Shown: positions 36,585 through 46,552 of the stretch, in pieces
Numbering within the stretch: the stretch's first letter is position 1
How the letters are laid out: each line of letters starts with the position of its first letter
Origin: Myroides marinus
Lineage (GTDB): Bacteria; Bacteroidota; Bacteroidia; Flavobacteriales; Flavobacteriaceae
Assembly: GCF_900109075.1 (NCBI RefSeq)
Contig: NZ_FNYS01000001.1
Span: 186,001 to 250,000, forward strand
Direction of reading: 5' to 3'
DNA: 64,000 bases
Notes under the pieces: model-generated
Databases searched by the model: none
Seen by the model: only the letters and a program-made list of their open reading frames with translations
Told to the model about the DNA's origin: nothing
Translations under genes and position numbers: made by a program

Positions 36585-37928
36585 TTGACTCTAAACGAAT
36601 TAGACATATTGCTTCGCCAACCTCAACAGATTACTGAGGAGGATGCTACACAGCTAAAACAGATCATAGACCAGTATCCGTACTTTCAGTCTGTGAGAAG
36701 TCTTTATCTGAAAAGCTTATATGCACAGAATAGTTATAATTATAACCAAGAGTTAAAGACAACTGCGGCTTATACCCTAGATAGAGACATCTTGTTTGAC
36801 TTTATCGTTTCTCCTGATTTCGTTGCTTATAAGCCAATACACATTGACGCTAATATAGCACTAGAATCTACTGACACCTTAAAGCCTGCTGACACAGTTA
36901 CTACTGTTACTGAAGTAATCACTGCACCAGAAGAAACTGAAATAGATGTAACTCCTACGGTTGGACAATTAGTTAATCAGGACATCACTACTTCAGAAGA
37001 GACTGAGATAGACGTTACTCCTACCGTTGGACAATTAGTTAATCAGGACATCACTACTTCAGAAGAGACTGAGATAGACGTTACTCCTACCGTTGGACAA
37101 TTAGGAAATCAAGACATCACTACTTCAAAAGAGACTGAAATAGACGTTACTCCTACCGTTGGACAACTAGTAAATCAAGACATCACTACTTCAGAAGAGA
37201 CTGAAATAGACGTTACTCCTACTGTTGGACAATTAGTAAATGAAGATATCGCTACTTCAGAAGAGACTGAGATAGAAGAAAGTCTAATGAGGGAAACTCC
37301 TGAACCTAAGCTTACTTCTACTGCTATTAAGAGTCTTTTACAGTCTATCACAATAGTAGAGAACCAACAGTCTCAGAGTAAATCAAATAGTGAAGATTCG
37401 ACACAAGAGGAAAAGGCTGTAATTGAGCCTACTGTATCAGAATCCTTATCTAATGAAGATACTATAACAAATCAGAAACAAGAAGAGATAGATAGGCTTG
37501 AAGACAAACTAGATATAGGTAGTCCATTAAACTTTGACGAAAAGGAGAAATTGTCCTTCCAAGAGTGGTTACAATTATCTAAAATAAAGCCGATAGATAG
37601 AGAAAATGATTCTATTTTAACAGATATTGAGCAAAAATCAGATGTCGAAAAACAAAAAAAAATAGAATTAATAGATAAATTTATCGAAACAAATCCAAAG
37701 ATAGTTCCTACAAAGAAATCTACGGTAACCCCAGTAAACATCGAGTCTTCAGTACAAGAAAACAGTAGTTTAATGACTGAAACTTTAGCTAAAATTTACT
37801 TGGAACAAAAGAAATATCAAAAGGCCATTCAAGCTTATGAAATATTAATTTTGAAATATCCAGAAAAAAGTAGTTTCTTTGCAAACCAAATATTAGATAT
37901 AAAAGCGTTACAACAACATAATAGTTAA
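36585..37928 (+). CDS. TPR-like protein with internal 22-residue tandem repeats
   Basis: A 447-residue cytoplasmic-looking protein. The N-terminus (QYPYFQSVRSLYLKSLY, TTAAYTLDRDILFDFI) and a C-terminal tetratricopeptide unit (TLAKIYLEQKKYQKAIQAYEILILKYPEKS) match a family I recall next to secG in many Flavobacteria. In the middle are five near-identical 22-residue units (residues 116-225). The start is a TTG at 36585; no ATG is available in frame upstream or close by. The function is unknown. Position between lptE and secG suggests an envelope-assembly role. Confidence 0.75.
   Translation: MTLNELDILLRQPQQITEEDATQLKQIIDQYPYFQSVRSLYLKSLYAQNSYNYNQELKTTAAYTLDRDILFDFIVSPDFVAYKPIHIDANIALESTDTLKPADTVTTVTEVITAPEETEIDVTPTVGQLVNQDITTSEETEIDVTPTVGQLVNQDITTSEETEIDVTPTVGQLGNQDITTSKETEIDVTPTVGQLVNQDITTSEETEIDVTPTVGQLVNEDIATSEETEIEESLMRETPEPKLTSTAIKSLLQSITIVENQQSQSKSNSEDSTQEEKAVIEPTVSESLSNEDTITNQKQEEIDRLEDKLDIGSPLNFDEKEKLSFQEWLQLSKIKPIDRENDSILTDIEQKSDVEKQKKIELIDKFIETNPKIVPTKKSTVTPVNIESSVQENSSLMTETLAKIYLEQKKYQKAIQAYEILILKYPEKSSFFANQILDIKALQQHNS
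36930..37259 (+). repeat. Five tandem 66-bp units inside the TPR-like gene
   Basis: Five in-frame copies of 66 bases encode a unit beginning EETEIDVTPTVGQL and ending DITTS, followed by a partial sixth copy. The copies are almost identical at the DNA level, pointing to recent expansion and likely length variation between strains. Confidence 0.92.
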
Positions 37929-37933
37929 TCACC

Positions 37934-38308
37934 ATGAACACATTTACAATATTTTTAATCTTAATCGCAATTGTATGTTTTTTACTTATCGTAGTAATTA
38001 TGGTACAGAATCCTAAAGGTGGAGGTCTTGACTCTTCTTTCGGAGGTTCTACTGTAGCTGGAGGTGTAAAGAATACAAATGATTTCTTAGATAAAAGTAC
38101 ATGGACTTTAGGTGCAGTATTAATTATTTTAATATTGTTATCATCAACTAGCTTTAGTGGTGGAGCTGCAGGAGATTCTAAATTATTAGATCCTAACGCA
38201 GTGCCAGTTCAACCTGTAACACCAGAAGCTCCTGCTACGCAAGAAGCTCCTGTGACACCAGCTGAGACACCTGCTCCAGCTCAAGAAACTCAAAATCAAG
38301 CTGAATAA
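37934..38308 (+). CDS. secG: Protein translocase subunit SecG
   Basis: A 124-residue protein with two transmembrane helices (about 3-23 and 53-72) linked by the family loop QNPKGGGLDSSFGGS...NDFLDKSTW. SecG assists SecYEG-dependent export. The C-terminal 40 residues are a Pro/Ala/Gln-rich tail, common in Bacteroidota. Last gene of the miaB operon. Confidence 0.95.
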   Translation: MNTFTIFLILIAIVCFLLIVVIMVQNPKGGGLDSSFGGSTVAGGVKNTNDFLDKSTWTLGAVLIILILLSSTSFSGGAAGDSKLLDPNAVPVQPVTPEAPATQEAPVTPAETPAPAQETQNQAE

Positions 38309-38332
38309 CCTTTAGCTTCAATAAATACACAA

Positions 38333-38364
38333 GATGCCGGCTGTCAAGCTGGCATTTTTTTTTG
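38333..38364 (+). terminator. Terminator of the miaB-secG operon
   Basis: ATGCC(G)GCT-gtca-AGC(T)GGCAT followed by nine T, 25 bases past secG. Confidence 0.9.
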
Positions 38365-38459
38365 CCTATAATGTCACTTTTTTGCTTTGGCACACTTTAT
38401 GACATCTACTATCTATAATAATTAAAAATAGTAATTCAATTTCATAAACTATAAAAACT

Positions 38460-38735
38460 ATGGCAGTAAATATTAAACCACTTGCAGATAGAGTTCTTAT
38501 CGAACCATTACCAGCTGAAACTAAAACTGCTTCAGGATTATTTATCCCTGATACAGCAAAAGAGAAACCACAAAGAGGTACTGTAGTAGCTGTAGGAAAT
38601 GGCACTAAAGATCATGAAATGACAGTTAAAGTAGGTGATACTGTATTATACGGTAAGTATGCTGGAACTGAGCTAAAATTAGAAGGTACTGATTACCTAA
38701 TCATGAGAGAGGACGATATTTTAGCAATCGTTTAA
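38460..38735 (+). CDS. groES: Co-chaperonin GroES
   Basis: A 91-residue Hsp10: [16 protein letters not shown] at the start, the mobile loop ([16 protein letters not shown], about 20-35) that docks on GroEL, and [13 protein letters not shown]. It starts 37 bases before groEL. No CIRCE operator (TTAGCACTC type) is visible upstream and I found no TAnnTTTG box, so how heat-shock control works here is open. Confidence 0.98.
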   Translation: MAVNIKPLADRVLIEPLPAETKTASGLFIPDTAKEKPQRGTVVAVGNGTKDHEMTVKVGDTVLYGKYAGTELKLEGTDYLIMREDDILAIV

Positions 38736-38757
38736 AAATTGAATCAATAACAACTAA

Positions 38758-40401
<1,644 letters not shown>

Positions 40402-40422
40402 TACCTTATCTTATTTCAATAT

Positions 40423-40458
40423 TAAAGGGGCTGTCTATGATAGCCCCTTATTTTTTAC
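40423..40458 (+). terminator. Terminator of groESL
   Basis: AAGGGGCT-loop-AGCCCCTT followed by TATTTTTT, 22 bases past groEL. Confidence 0.9.
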
Positions 40459-40472
40459 CTTACCAGTAATGA

Positions 40473-40513
40473 CAAAAAAAGGCTTAGTACTATGAACGTA
40501 CTAAGCCTTTTTG
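40473..40513 (-). terminator. Terminator of rpe (bidirectional)
   Basis: GGCTTAGTAC / GTACTAAGCC stem with T-runs on both strands, between the convergent groEL and rpe genes. Confidence 0.88.
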
Positions 40514-40531
40514 ATTATTATCTTTTACTTC

Positions 40532-41194
40532 TTACTTCAAAGTTATTTCTTTTAAATCAGCAATAGTTGCGATAGGGTCAGCAGCACTGAATACAAAGTT
40601 ACCTGCTACTAATGCATCTACTCCAGCATCTACTAATGCTTTTGCATTCTTATTATTCACTCCTCCGTCAATCTCAATCATTACATTCGCTCCTTTAGCA
40701 TCAATCATTGCTTTAAGCTTACGCACTTTCTCATACGTATTCTCAATAAAGCTCTGTCCTCCAAAACCTGGGTTAACACTCATGATCAATACTAAATCTA
40801 AGTCTTGAATAATATCTTCTAACACACTAACTGGTGTATGTGGATTAAGTGCTACTCCTGCTTTCATTCCTTCAGCTTTGATAGCTTGTACAGTACGGTG
40901 AAGGTGTGTACACGCTTCGTAGTGTACTGTTAAGATGTCTGCTCCTAATTCTTTAAACGTTTTGATATAACGATCAGGATCAACAATCATTAAGTGCACA
41001 TCTAATGTTTTCTTAGCATGCTTATTAATTGCTGCTAATACAGGCATCCCAAAAGAGATATTAGGAACGAATACTCCGTCCATGATATCAATGTGAAACC
41101 AATCTGCTTGACTGTTGTTCACCATTTCGATATCTCTCTGAAGATTAGCAAAGTCAGCAGCTAATACTGAAGGTGCTATAATAGTATTTTTCAT
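40532..41194 (-). CDS. rpe: Ribulose-phosphate 3-epimerase
   Basis: A 220-residue TIM-barrel enzyme interconverting ribulose 5-phosphate and xylulose 5-phosphate in the pentose phosphate pathway. Family motifs are present: IAPSVLAADFANL, the WFHIDIMDGVFVPNISFG metal-site block, LDVHLMI, LIMSVNPGFGGQSF and IEIDGGVN. The start at 41194 (MKNTIIAPS) is chosen because the 13-codon-longer frame would begin upstream of the TATCTTTG promoter element. Confidence 0.97.
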   Translation of the reverse strand: MKNTIIAPSVLAADFANLQRDIEMVNNSQADWFHIDIMDGVFVPNISFGMPVLAAINKHAKKTLDVHLMIVDPDRYIKTFKELGADILTVHYEACTHLHRTVQAIKAEGMKAGVALNPHTPVSVLEDIIQDLDLVLIMSVNPGFGGQSFIENTYEKVRKLKAMIDAKGANVMIEIDGGVNNKNAKALVDAGVDALVAGNFVFSAADPIATIADLKEITLK

Positions 41195-41212
41195 ATAATT
41201 GTGTTGTTTGTA

Positions 41213-41220
41213 CAAAGATA
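41213..41220 (-). promoter_or_regulatory. -7 element of rpe
   Basis: TATCTTTG on the minus strand, 18 bases before the chosen rpe ATG. It begins right where the T-run of the lipB terminator ends. Confidence 0.6.
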
Positions 41221-41252
41221 AAAAAAATCCCAACAGCAGAGGCTATTGGGAT
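41219..41252 (-). terminator. Terminator of lipB
   Basis: ATCCCAA / TTGGGAT stem followed on the minus strand by eight T, 12 bases after the lipB stop. Confidence 0.82.
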
Positions 41253-41264
41253 GTATTATATCGG

Positions 41265-41978
41265 TTAGATCGCTTGTTGAGCGATTACTTCTGCTTCAAA
41301 TAATTCAGAGAAATACTTAATGATCTTAGCTCTTACTTCATCTTCATCTACATACTCTACTCCAAGCTCTACGTTAAGAGATGTTACTCCTTTACCTCGT
41401 ATTCCACAAGGGATAATATTGTCAAAGTAACCTAAATCAGAGTTGACATTTAGGGCAAAACCATGCATCGTCACCCAACGAGAAGCTCTCACTCCCATCG
41501 CACAAATCTTACGAGGGAAAGCTGTACCTACTCCTAACCATACTCCTGTTTCTCCTTCACTTCTACCTGACTCTATACCGTAGTCTTGTAATACTAAAAT
41601 AATAGTTTCTTCTAAAAGACGTAGGTATTTATGAATGTCTGTAAAGAAGTTCTCTAGATCTAAGATTGGATAACCTACTACTTGCCCTGGTCCGTGGTAT
41701 GTAATATCTCCTCCTCGGTTAATCTTATAGAATGTCGCTCCTTTTGCTTTTAATTGTTCATCGTTAAGAAGCATATTGTGAGCATCTCCACTCTTACCTA
41801 AAGTATATACATGAGGGTGTTCTACAAATAATAAATAATTATCTGTATCATCAGTACGCTCTTCTCTTCTATTTCTAATCTTTACGTCTAAAATAGATTG
41901 AAATATCTCTTCTTGGTAATCCCAAGTATCTTTATAATCTTTCTCGCCTAAGTCAATAAGCTTTACTTGCTTGTTCAT
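41265..41978 (-). CDS. lipB: Lipoyl(octanoyl) transferase LipB
   Basis: A 237-residue enzyme that transfers octanoyl groups from acyl carrier protein to lipoyl domains, the first step of lipoate synthesis. Motifs are FVEHPHVYTLGKSGD, RGGDITYHGPGQVVGYPILDL (binding pocket), the catalytic-type lysine and cysteine blocks RKICAMGVRASRWVTMHGFALN and NIIPCGIRGKGVTSL. It lies 10 bases after the small Pmp3/YqaE gene, so the two probably share a transcript. Confidence 0.97.
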   Translation of the reverse strand: MNKQVKLIDLGEKDYKDTWDYQEEIFQSILDVKIRNRREERTDDTDNYLLFVEHPHVYTLGKSGDAHNMLLNDEQLKAKGATFYKINRGGDITYHGPGQVVGYPILDLENFFTDIHKYLRLLEETIILVLQDYGIESGRSEGETGVWLGVGTAFPRKICAMGVRASRWVTMHGFALNVNSDLGYFDNIIPCGIRGKGVTSLNVELGVEYVDEDEVRAKIIKYFSELFEAEVIAQQAI

Positions 41979-41988
41979 TGTGATCTTG

Positions 41989-42153
41989 TTATTTATTGTA
42001 TTTAGGATTGTTTAAGATGACTAATGCAGCGATAACACCAGGTATCCATCCACAAAGCGTCAATATACATACCAATAATATAGATCCACATCCCTTATCT
42101 AAAACAGTTAAAGGTGGAAAAATAATAGCTAAAAGCACTCGTCCTAAACTCAT
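41989..42153 (-). CDS. Pmp3/YqaE family small membrane protein
   Basis: A 54-residue frame read from the ATG at 42153 that is easily missed by length cut-offs. It begins MSLGRVLLAIIFPPLTVLDKG and continues with a second hydrophobic helix holding LTLCGWIPGVIAALVIL, the Pmp3/YqaE signature (PPL.V and GW.PG.IHA-like). These proteolipids sit in the inner membrane and are often linked to stress or membrane potential. The overlapping plus-strand frame has no such match. It precedes lipB by 10 bases. Confidence 0.9.
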   Translation of the reverse strand: MSLGRVLLAIIFPPLTVLDKGCGSILLVCILTLCGWIPGVIAALVILNNPKYNK

Positions 42154-42287
42154 GACTAAATATTTTTATATAGTACAAATTTCGGCATTTTTTTGGTGAA
42201 CTGCCCTATGCACAGTCAAAAATCATCAGCTCTATATACTTTTAAGACAAAGTATTGCAAATTAACTGCTTTTAAGAGGAATAGTAA

Positions 42288-42318
42288 TTGTCGCATTTTC
42301 AAAGATTAACTATATTTG
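42288..42318 (+). promoter_or_regulatory. Promoter of lysS
   Basis: TTG-N20-TATATTTG followed by C, with the -7 element 25 bases upstream of the lysS ATG. Confidence 0.85.
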
Positions 42319-42343
42319 CCTTTTAAATTAATTTACAGTTATT

Positions 42344-44044
42344 ATGCAACTTTCAGAACAAGAAATCATCAGAAGAGAAAAACTGAGCAAGTTACAAGAG
42401 CTTGGTGTGAATCCTTATCCTGCTAATCTATTTCCAGTAGACCATACTTCGAAGCAGATTAAGAACGATTTTGAAGAAGGTAAGAAGGTTATCGTGGCTG
42501 GTAGATTAATGTCTTCAAGAATTCAAGGAAAAGCTTCTTTCGCAACTATCCAAGATAGCGAAGGTAAGATTCAGTTATATATCAATAGAGATGAACTTTG
42601 TCCAGACGAGGATAAAACGTTATACAATGAGATCTACAAAAAACTTATTGACTTAGGTGATATCGTAGGTATCGAAGGAGAATTATTCACTACTCAAGTA
42701 GGTGAAAAAACAGTACGTGTAAAAGGTTTACAGTTATTAAGCAAATCTTTACGTCCTCTTCCATTACCAAAAACAGATGCTGAAGGAAATACGTTTGACG
42801 CATTTACTGATCCAGAATTGCGTTACAGAATGCGTTATGTTGATTTAGTGGTAAACCCATTAAACAAAGATATCTTCATCAAACGTACGAAGTTGTTTAC
42901 TGCTATGCGTAACTTCTTTAACGAAGCTGGTTATATGGAAGTAGAAACTCCTGTATTACAGTCTATCCCTGGTGGAGCTTCTGCTCGTCCATTCATCACG
43001 CACCACAATGCATTAGATATTCCATTATACTTGAGAATTGCTAATGAGTTGTACTTAAAACGTTTAATCGTAGGTGGTTTTGATGGAGTATACGAATTCT
43101 CTAAAAACTTCCGTAACGAAGGAATGGATAGAACACACAATCCTGAGTTTACAGCTATGGAAATCTATGTAGCATATAAAGACTACAACTGGATGATGGA
43201 CTTCACTGAGCGTCTATTAGAGCAATGTGCCATCGCAGTTAATGGTACTACTAATGCTACTTTCGGAGAACACGAGATTAACTTTAAGGCTCCTTACAAA
43301 CGTATCACAATGGCAGACTCTATTAAAGAGTTTACTGGGTTTGATATCACTGGTAAAACAGAGGATGAAATTCGTCAAGCTGCTTTAGGTATGGGTATTC
43401 CTGTAGATGAAACAATGGGTAAAGGAAAACTTATTGATGAAATCTTCGGTGAGAAATGTGAAGGAAACTACATCCAACCAACATTCATTACTGACTATCC
43501 TAAAGAGATGTCTCCATTGACTAAATTACACAGAGACAATCCAGATTTAACGGAGCGTTTTGAGTTAATGGTTTGTGGTAAAGAGATTGCTAATGCGTAC
43601 TCTGAGCTTAATGATCCTATCGACCAAAGAGAACGTTTTGAGGCTCAAATGGCGTTAGCTGATAGAGGTGATGATGAAGCGATGTTTATCGACCAAGACT
43701 TTTTACGTGCATTAGAGTATGGTATGCCTCCTACATCAGGATTAGGTATCGGTATGGACCGTTTAATCATGTTCTTAACGAACAACCCTTCTATTCAAGA
43801 AGTATTATTCTTCCCTCAAATGAGACCAGAGAAGACTGCTCCTTCAGTAGAATTATCAGATGAAGAAAAAATCATCATTCAAATCTTAGAGAACAACGAC
43901 AATAAAGTTGAGATTGCTTCTTTAAAAGAACAAGCTGCTTTAAGTGGTAAGAAATGGGATAAAGCAATGAAAGGCCTTTCTTCTCATAACTTAACTAAAG
44001 TAGAGACAGAAGGTGATGTAAAATATGTAGTGTACCAACACTAA
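42344..44044 (+). CDS. lysS: Lysyl-tRNA synthetase (class II)
   Basis: A 566-residue class II synthetase: an N-terminal OB-fold anticodon-binding domain (about 45-145), then the catalytic domain with motif 1 ([22 protein letters not shown]), motif 2 ([20 protein letters not shown]) and motif 3 ([13 protein letters not shown]). After motif 3 there is an extra 60-70 residue C-terminal module ([39 protein letters not shown]), winged-helix-like, which makes the protein longer than the usual 500 residues. I recall this extension from other Bacteroidota. Confidence 0.97.
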   Translation: MQLSEQEIIRREKLSKLQELGVNPYPANLFPVDHTSKQIKNDFEEGKKVIVAGRLMSSRIQGKASFATIQDSEGKIQLYINRDELCPDEDKTLYNEIYKKLIDLGDIVGIEGELFTTQVGEKTVRVKGLQLLSKSLRPLPLPKTDAEGNTFDAFTDPELRYRMRYVDLVVNPLNKDIFIKRTKLFTAMRNFFNEAGYMEVETPVLQSIPGGASARPFITHHNALDIPLYLRIANELYLKRLIVGGFDGVYEFSKNFRNEGMDRTHNPEFTAMEIYVAYKDYNWMMDFTERLLEQCAIAVNGTTNATFGEHEINFKAPYKRITMADSIKEFTGFDITGKTEDEIRQAALGMGIPVDETMGKGKLIDEIFGEKCEGNYIQPTFITDYPKEMSPLTKLHRDNPDLTERFELMVCGKEIANAYSELNDPIDQRERFEAQMALADRGDDEAMFIDQDFLRALEYGMPPTSGLGIGMDRLIMFLTNNPSIQEVLFFPQMRPEKTAPSVELSDEEKIIIQILENNDNKVEIASLKEQAALSGKKWDKAMKGLSSHNLTKVETEGDVKYVVYQH

Positions 44045-44052
44045 GAGATACT

Positions 44053-44085
44053 AAAAAACGAGACTCAATGAGTCTCGTTTTTTTT
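44053..44085 (+). terminator. Terminator of lysS (bidirectional)
   Basis: AAAACGAGACTCA-at-GAGTCTCGTTTT-type stem with T-runs on both strands, between lysS and the convergent cytochrome gene. Confidence 0.9.
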
Positions 44086-44089
44086 ATGC

Positions 44090-45133
44090 TTAATACTTTG
44101 GGTTATTAATAAAGTCATAATCCGTAAGCGTATGTAGAAAAGCGATTATAGCTTTCTTCTCTTCACTTGTCATTGGTATTCCTACTCGTCCATTCTTTTG
44201 TCTTAGTAATGGATCTAATGTCGGGCTATCTTTTATCCCTGAAGAATAAAAGTCTAAGACATCTTCTAATGTAGCTATACTACCATCATGCATATAAGGG
44301 GCGGTCAGTGCCACATTACGTACTGTACTCACTTTAAACTTATATCGGTCTTCCTCTTCACCTGACACATCCTCTCTTCCTTTATCATTGACAGAAGGAT
44401 TAACCCTCACTCCATTATTCCTAAAGCTGTTATCTGTAAATAGATCTGTGCTATGACAAGATGAACAATTCTGTCTAAAAAGAACTAAACCTTTCTTCTC
44501 TAACTCGTTTAAGTTACCTCCTTCTTCTTTGCGGACATACTTATCATATTTAGAATTACTTGATACTAACAGAGTCATATATTGAGCTAAAGCTTTTAAC
44601 ATACTCGTAGACGTCATTTTTTCATCATTATAAGCCTTCTTGAACATCTGTTGGTACTCTATATCCAAACGCAACTTATCAAGTATCGTAGGCAGTTCTT
44701 CGCGCATTTCTATCTCATTGTGAATAGGAACTATAGGTACCATCTCTAAATTGTTAGAGGCTCCATCATAAAAATACTCATTGTTAAATGCCATATTCTG
44801 AATAGCTGGTGCATTTCGCTTACCTACTAAACCATCTATACCAATACTAAAACTCTTACCTGCATCAGAAAAAGCAAACTCTTTAATATGACATGAGGAA
44901 CATGATATGGTATTATCTTCTGATAAACGAGGATCGTGAAACAACTTCTTCCCTAACTCAAAGCGAGATTTCTTAAGTGCATTATTGTTAAAAGTGTAAG
45001 TTTGATCTGGAAAGTTTGATGGTTTCTCCCACTTTATGTCATCTTCATCTACATCAGGTAGATCAACATACTCATCTGATGAACAACTAAACAGTAGTAA
45101 TGTACCAACAAATAGTGTAAATAATTTCTTCAT
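44090..45133 (-). CDS. Di-haem cytochrome c peroxidase family lipoprotein (MbnH-like)
   Basis: A 347-residue lipoprotein (LLFSC, Cys17, followed by SSDE) with two haem c sites: CSSCH at 78-82 and CSSCH at 223-227, the spacing typical of bacterial di-haem peroxidases and MauG-like enzymes. Its upstream partner is an MbnP-like protein, and the established pair MbnH/MbnP works by MbnH oxidising a tryptophan of MbnP to make a copper site. I therefore favour an MbnH-like role over plain peroxide removal. I choose the ATG at 45133; a longer frame to 45193 would destroy the signal peptide. The acidic +2 region predicts surface exposure. Confidence 0.85.
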   Translation of the reverse strand: MKKLFTLFVGTLLLFSCSSDEYVDLPDVDEDDIKWEKPSNFPDQTYTFNNNALKKSRFELGKKLFHDPRLSEDNTISCSSCHIKEFAFSDAGKSFSIGIDGLVGKRNAPAIQNMAFNNEYFYDGASNNLEMVPIVPIHNEIEMREELPTILDKLRLDIEYQQMFKKAYNDEKMTSTSMLKALAQYMTLLVSSNSKYDKYVRKEEGGNLNELEKKGLVLFRQNCSSCHSTDLFTDNSFRNNGVRVNPSVNDKGREDVSGEEEDRYKFKVSTVRNVALTAPYMHDGSIATLEDVLDFYSSGIKDSPTLDPLLRQKNGRVGIPMTSEEKKAIIAFLHTLTDYDFINNPKY

Positions 45134-45194
45134 AACAAGCTTATTATAAATAAGTAAAGGGGAGATTACTCTCCCCCTAAACATAAAAATCAAA

Positions 45195-46004
45195 TTATAA
45201 ACCTTGTTTGGTCGTTACTTTTCCAACACTAAACATAGTTGTTGCATTGGTCATAATCTTTGGTGCTCTAACAGCATCGACCATGATATATGGGCGTTCC
45301 TTTAAAACTATCTTATCCGTACTATCTAACAATAAAGACACTTCTACATTTAGATCAACTAAAGGTGAGTACTTATCACTAACTTTAATCTCCTCTTTAC
45401 TCACTAAGATATTCTCCTTATAGTTATCTAATTTACTTCCATGACTACCAATGTGCAATTGGAACCCTGCTTCTTCTTCAGTTCCATTAATAAATGTCCC
45501 TTGGTAATTAATAAATTTATATCCTGTAAGCCATCCCCAAGTTAAATCGTGTTTCTTACATAAGTCCCAAAACTCTTGTTGATCATCTACTCCTCTTAAG
45601 TATTTCTCTTGATCTACACCTACACCAAACTTCACTTTCGTATAATAACCTGCGGGTACATCTTTTAAAGTAACTTTAAAGTCATTAGATTCTGAATCCA
45701 CAAAGAAGTATCCTTTATCTTTTGGATATGTATATACCCCACCTTTGTCATCAGTCAGTTGAAAATTACTAATGATATATTTTAAGAATGTAACATTTAA
45801 TTGCTCATTATTTCCATTTGCTTTATTAAGTGTATTGTACTTTAACTCTTCACCAAACATCTTATGGTTAAAAGTAAAGGTTACATCATTCTTTCCTACT
45901 AATACTTCTTTTACTTCCTGGTTATTGTTGTCATCAGTACTACAAGATGTCAATGCTACTGATGTAGATAAAAATAGTGCTACGTATGATAATATTCTTT
46001 TCAT
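45195..46004 (-). CDS. MbnP-like copper-binding lipoprotein
   Basis: A 269-residue lipoprotein (VALTSC, Cys21, followed by STDDNN) with a beta-sandwich body of the MbnP family: FNHKMFGEELKYN, VTFLKYIISNFQLTD, VDSESNDFKVTLKDVPAGYYTKVKFGVGVD and the tryptophan-rich TWGWLTGYKF. In characterised MbnP a tryptophan converted to kynurenine helps bind Cu(I). The gene lies 61 bases upstream of the di-haem cytochrome gene. Both carry Ser-plus-acidic residues after the lipid cysteine, so both are probably on the cell surface. Confidence 0.82.
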   Translation of the reverse strand: MKRILSYVALFLSTSVALTSCSTDDNNNQEVKEVLVGKNDVTFTFNHKMFGEELKYNTLNKANGNNEQLNVTFLKYIISNFQLTDDKGGVYTYPKDKGYFFVDSESNDFKVTLKDVPAGYYTKVKFGVGVDQEKYLRGVDDQQEFWDLCKKHDLTWGWLTGYKFINYQGTFINGTEEEAGFQLHIGSHGSKLDNYKENILVSKEEIKVSDKYSPLVDLNVEVSLLLDSTDKIVLKERPYIMVDAVRAPKIMTNATTMFSVGKVTTKQGL

Positions 46005-46086
46005 TTTATTGTGTTTTATAAGTTAAATTTATTCCATAAACTACCTGTCCGGCAAAGTCAGATACAGTGATTGATACTAAAAAACC

Positions 46087-46452
46087 TTATAAAATAGGAG
46101 GTTGAAGCACTATAGTGCTAAATAGAAATGTATAGAAGTTAGCATATAAGAATGATACTTTCTCTTCTAGATTTAAAGAAATCATGGTTGTATAATTCTT
46201 TGCTTCAAATATGCTTACAGGTATAAAGTCAAACAATACAGTAGCCTTCTCAAGCTTAACAGGAGCATCATGATCTAATACCTGCTCTAGCTCTTTTGCT
46301 ACGTGACATTTACCATTACACTGTAATTCTGGTTTGTCTACATTCTCACATAAGACTGTGGCTATATAATCATAATTAACGATATACTCTACCACAGGCA
46401 TAACTGGGCGGAATATAAAAACTATCGCTATGATGATGTATATATTTTTCAC
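46087..46452 (-). CDS. Small membrane protein with Cys-KPE-CNGKC motif, copy A
   Basis: A 121-residue protein starting at a GTG. One N-terminal hydrophobic segment (about 3-24) is followed by C35, K40-P-E, then CNGKC (Cys45, Cys49). It ends in a hydrophobic stretch and PPIL. The paralogue at 47515-47883 has the same cysteines at the same positions, the same FRPV.P and DYI segments, and the same Pro-Pro end. I do not recognise a named family. The motif and the neighbouring MbnP/MbnH pair suggest metal (copper) handling. It is probably the first gene of the transcript that continues into the MbnP gene. Confidence 0.75.
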   Translation of the reverse strand: MKNIYIIIAIVFIFRPVMPVVEYIVNYDYIATVLCENVDKPELQCNGKCHVAKELEQVLDHDAPVKLEKATVLFDFIPVSIFEAKNYTTMISLNLEEKVSFLYANFYTFLFSTIVLQPPIL

Positions 46453-46457
46453 AGTGG

Positions 46458-46465
46458 CAAAAATA
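46458..46465 (-). promoter_or_regulatory. -7 element at the start of Cys-motif gene A
   Basis: TATTTTTG on the minus strand ends 5 bases before the GTG start; a TTG lies 24 bases further upstream (spacing slightly long). If used, the transcript would be nearly leaderless. Confidence 0.5.
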
Positions 46466-46552
46466 TTAAAGACGGTATTATTTAATTAACAATATAGTTC
46501 CTGATTTAGATAGTATTCACTCTTCGCAAAACAAAAAGCATAAATATCTAAA

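Noticed and set aside
36930..37259. A CRISPR-like array or mobile repeat.
   Set aside because: The 66-bp units are contiguous, in frame and coding, with no spacers; they are protein tandem repeats.
38364..38459. A CIRCE-type or sigma-54-type control site before groES (TTGGCAC at about 38389).
   Set aside because: There is no inverted TTAGCACTC/GAGTGCTAA pair, and no TTGC at the right distance after TGGCAC.
41996..42199. A 67-codon plus-strand frame.
   Set aside because: The opposite strand encodes the Pmp3/YqaE protein, which has a clear family signature; this frame has none.
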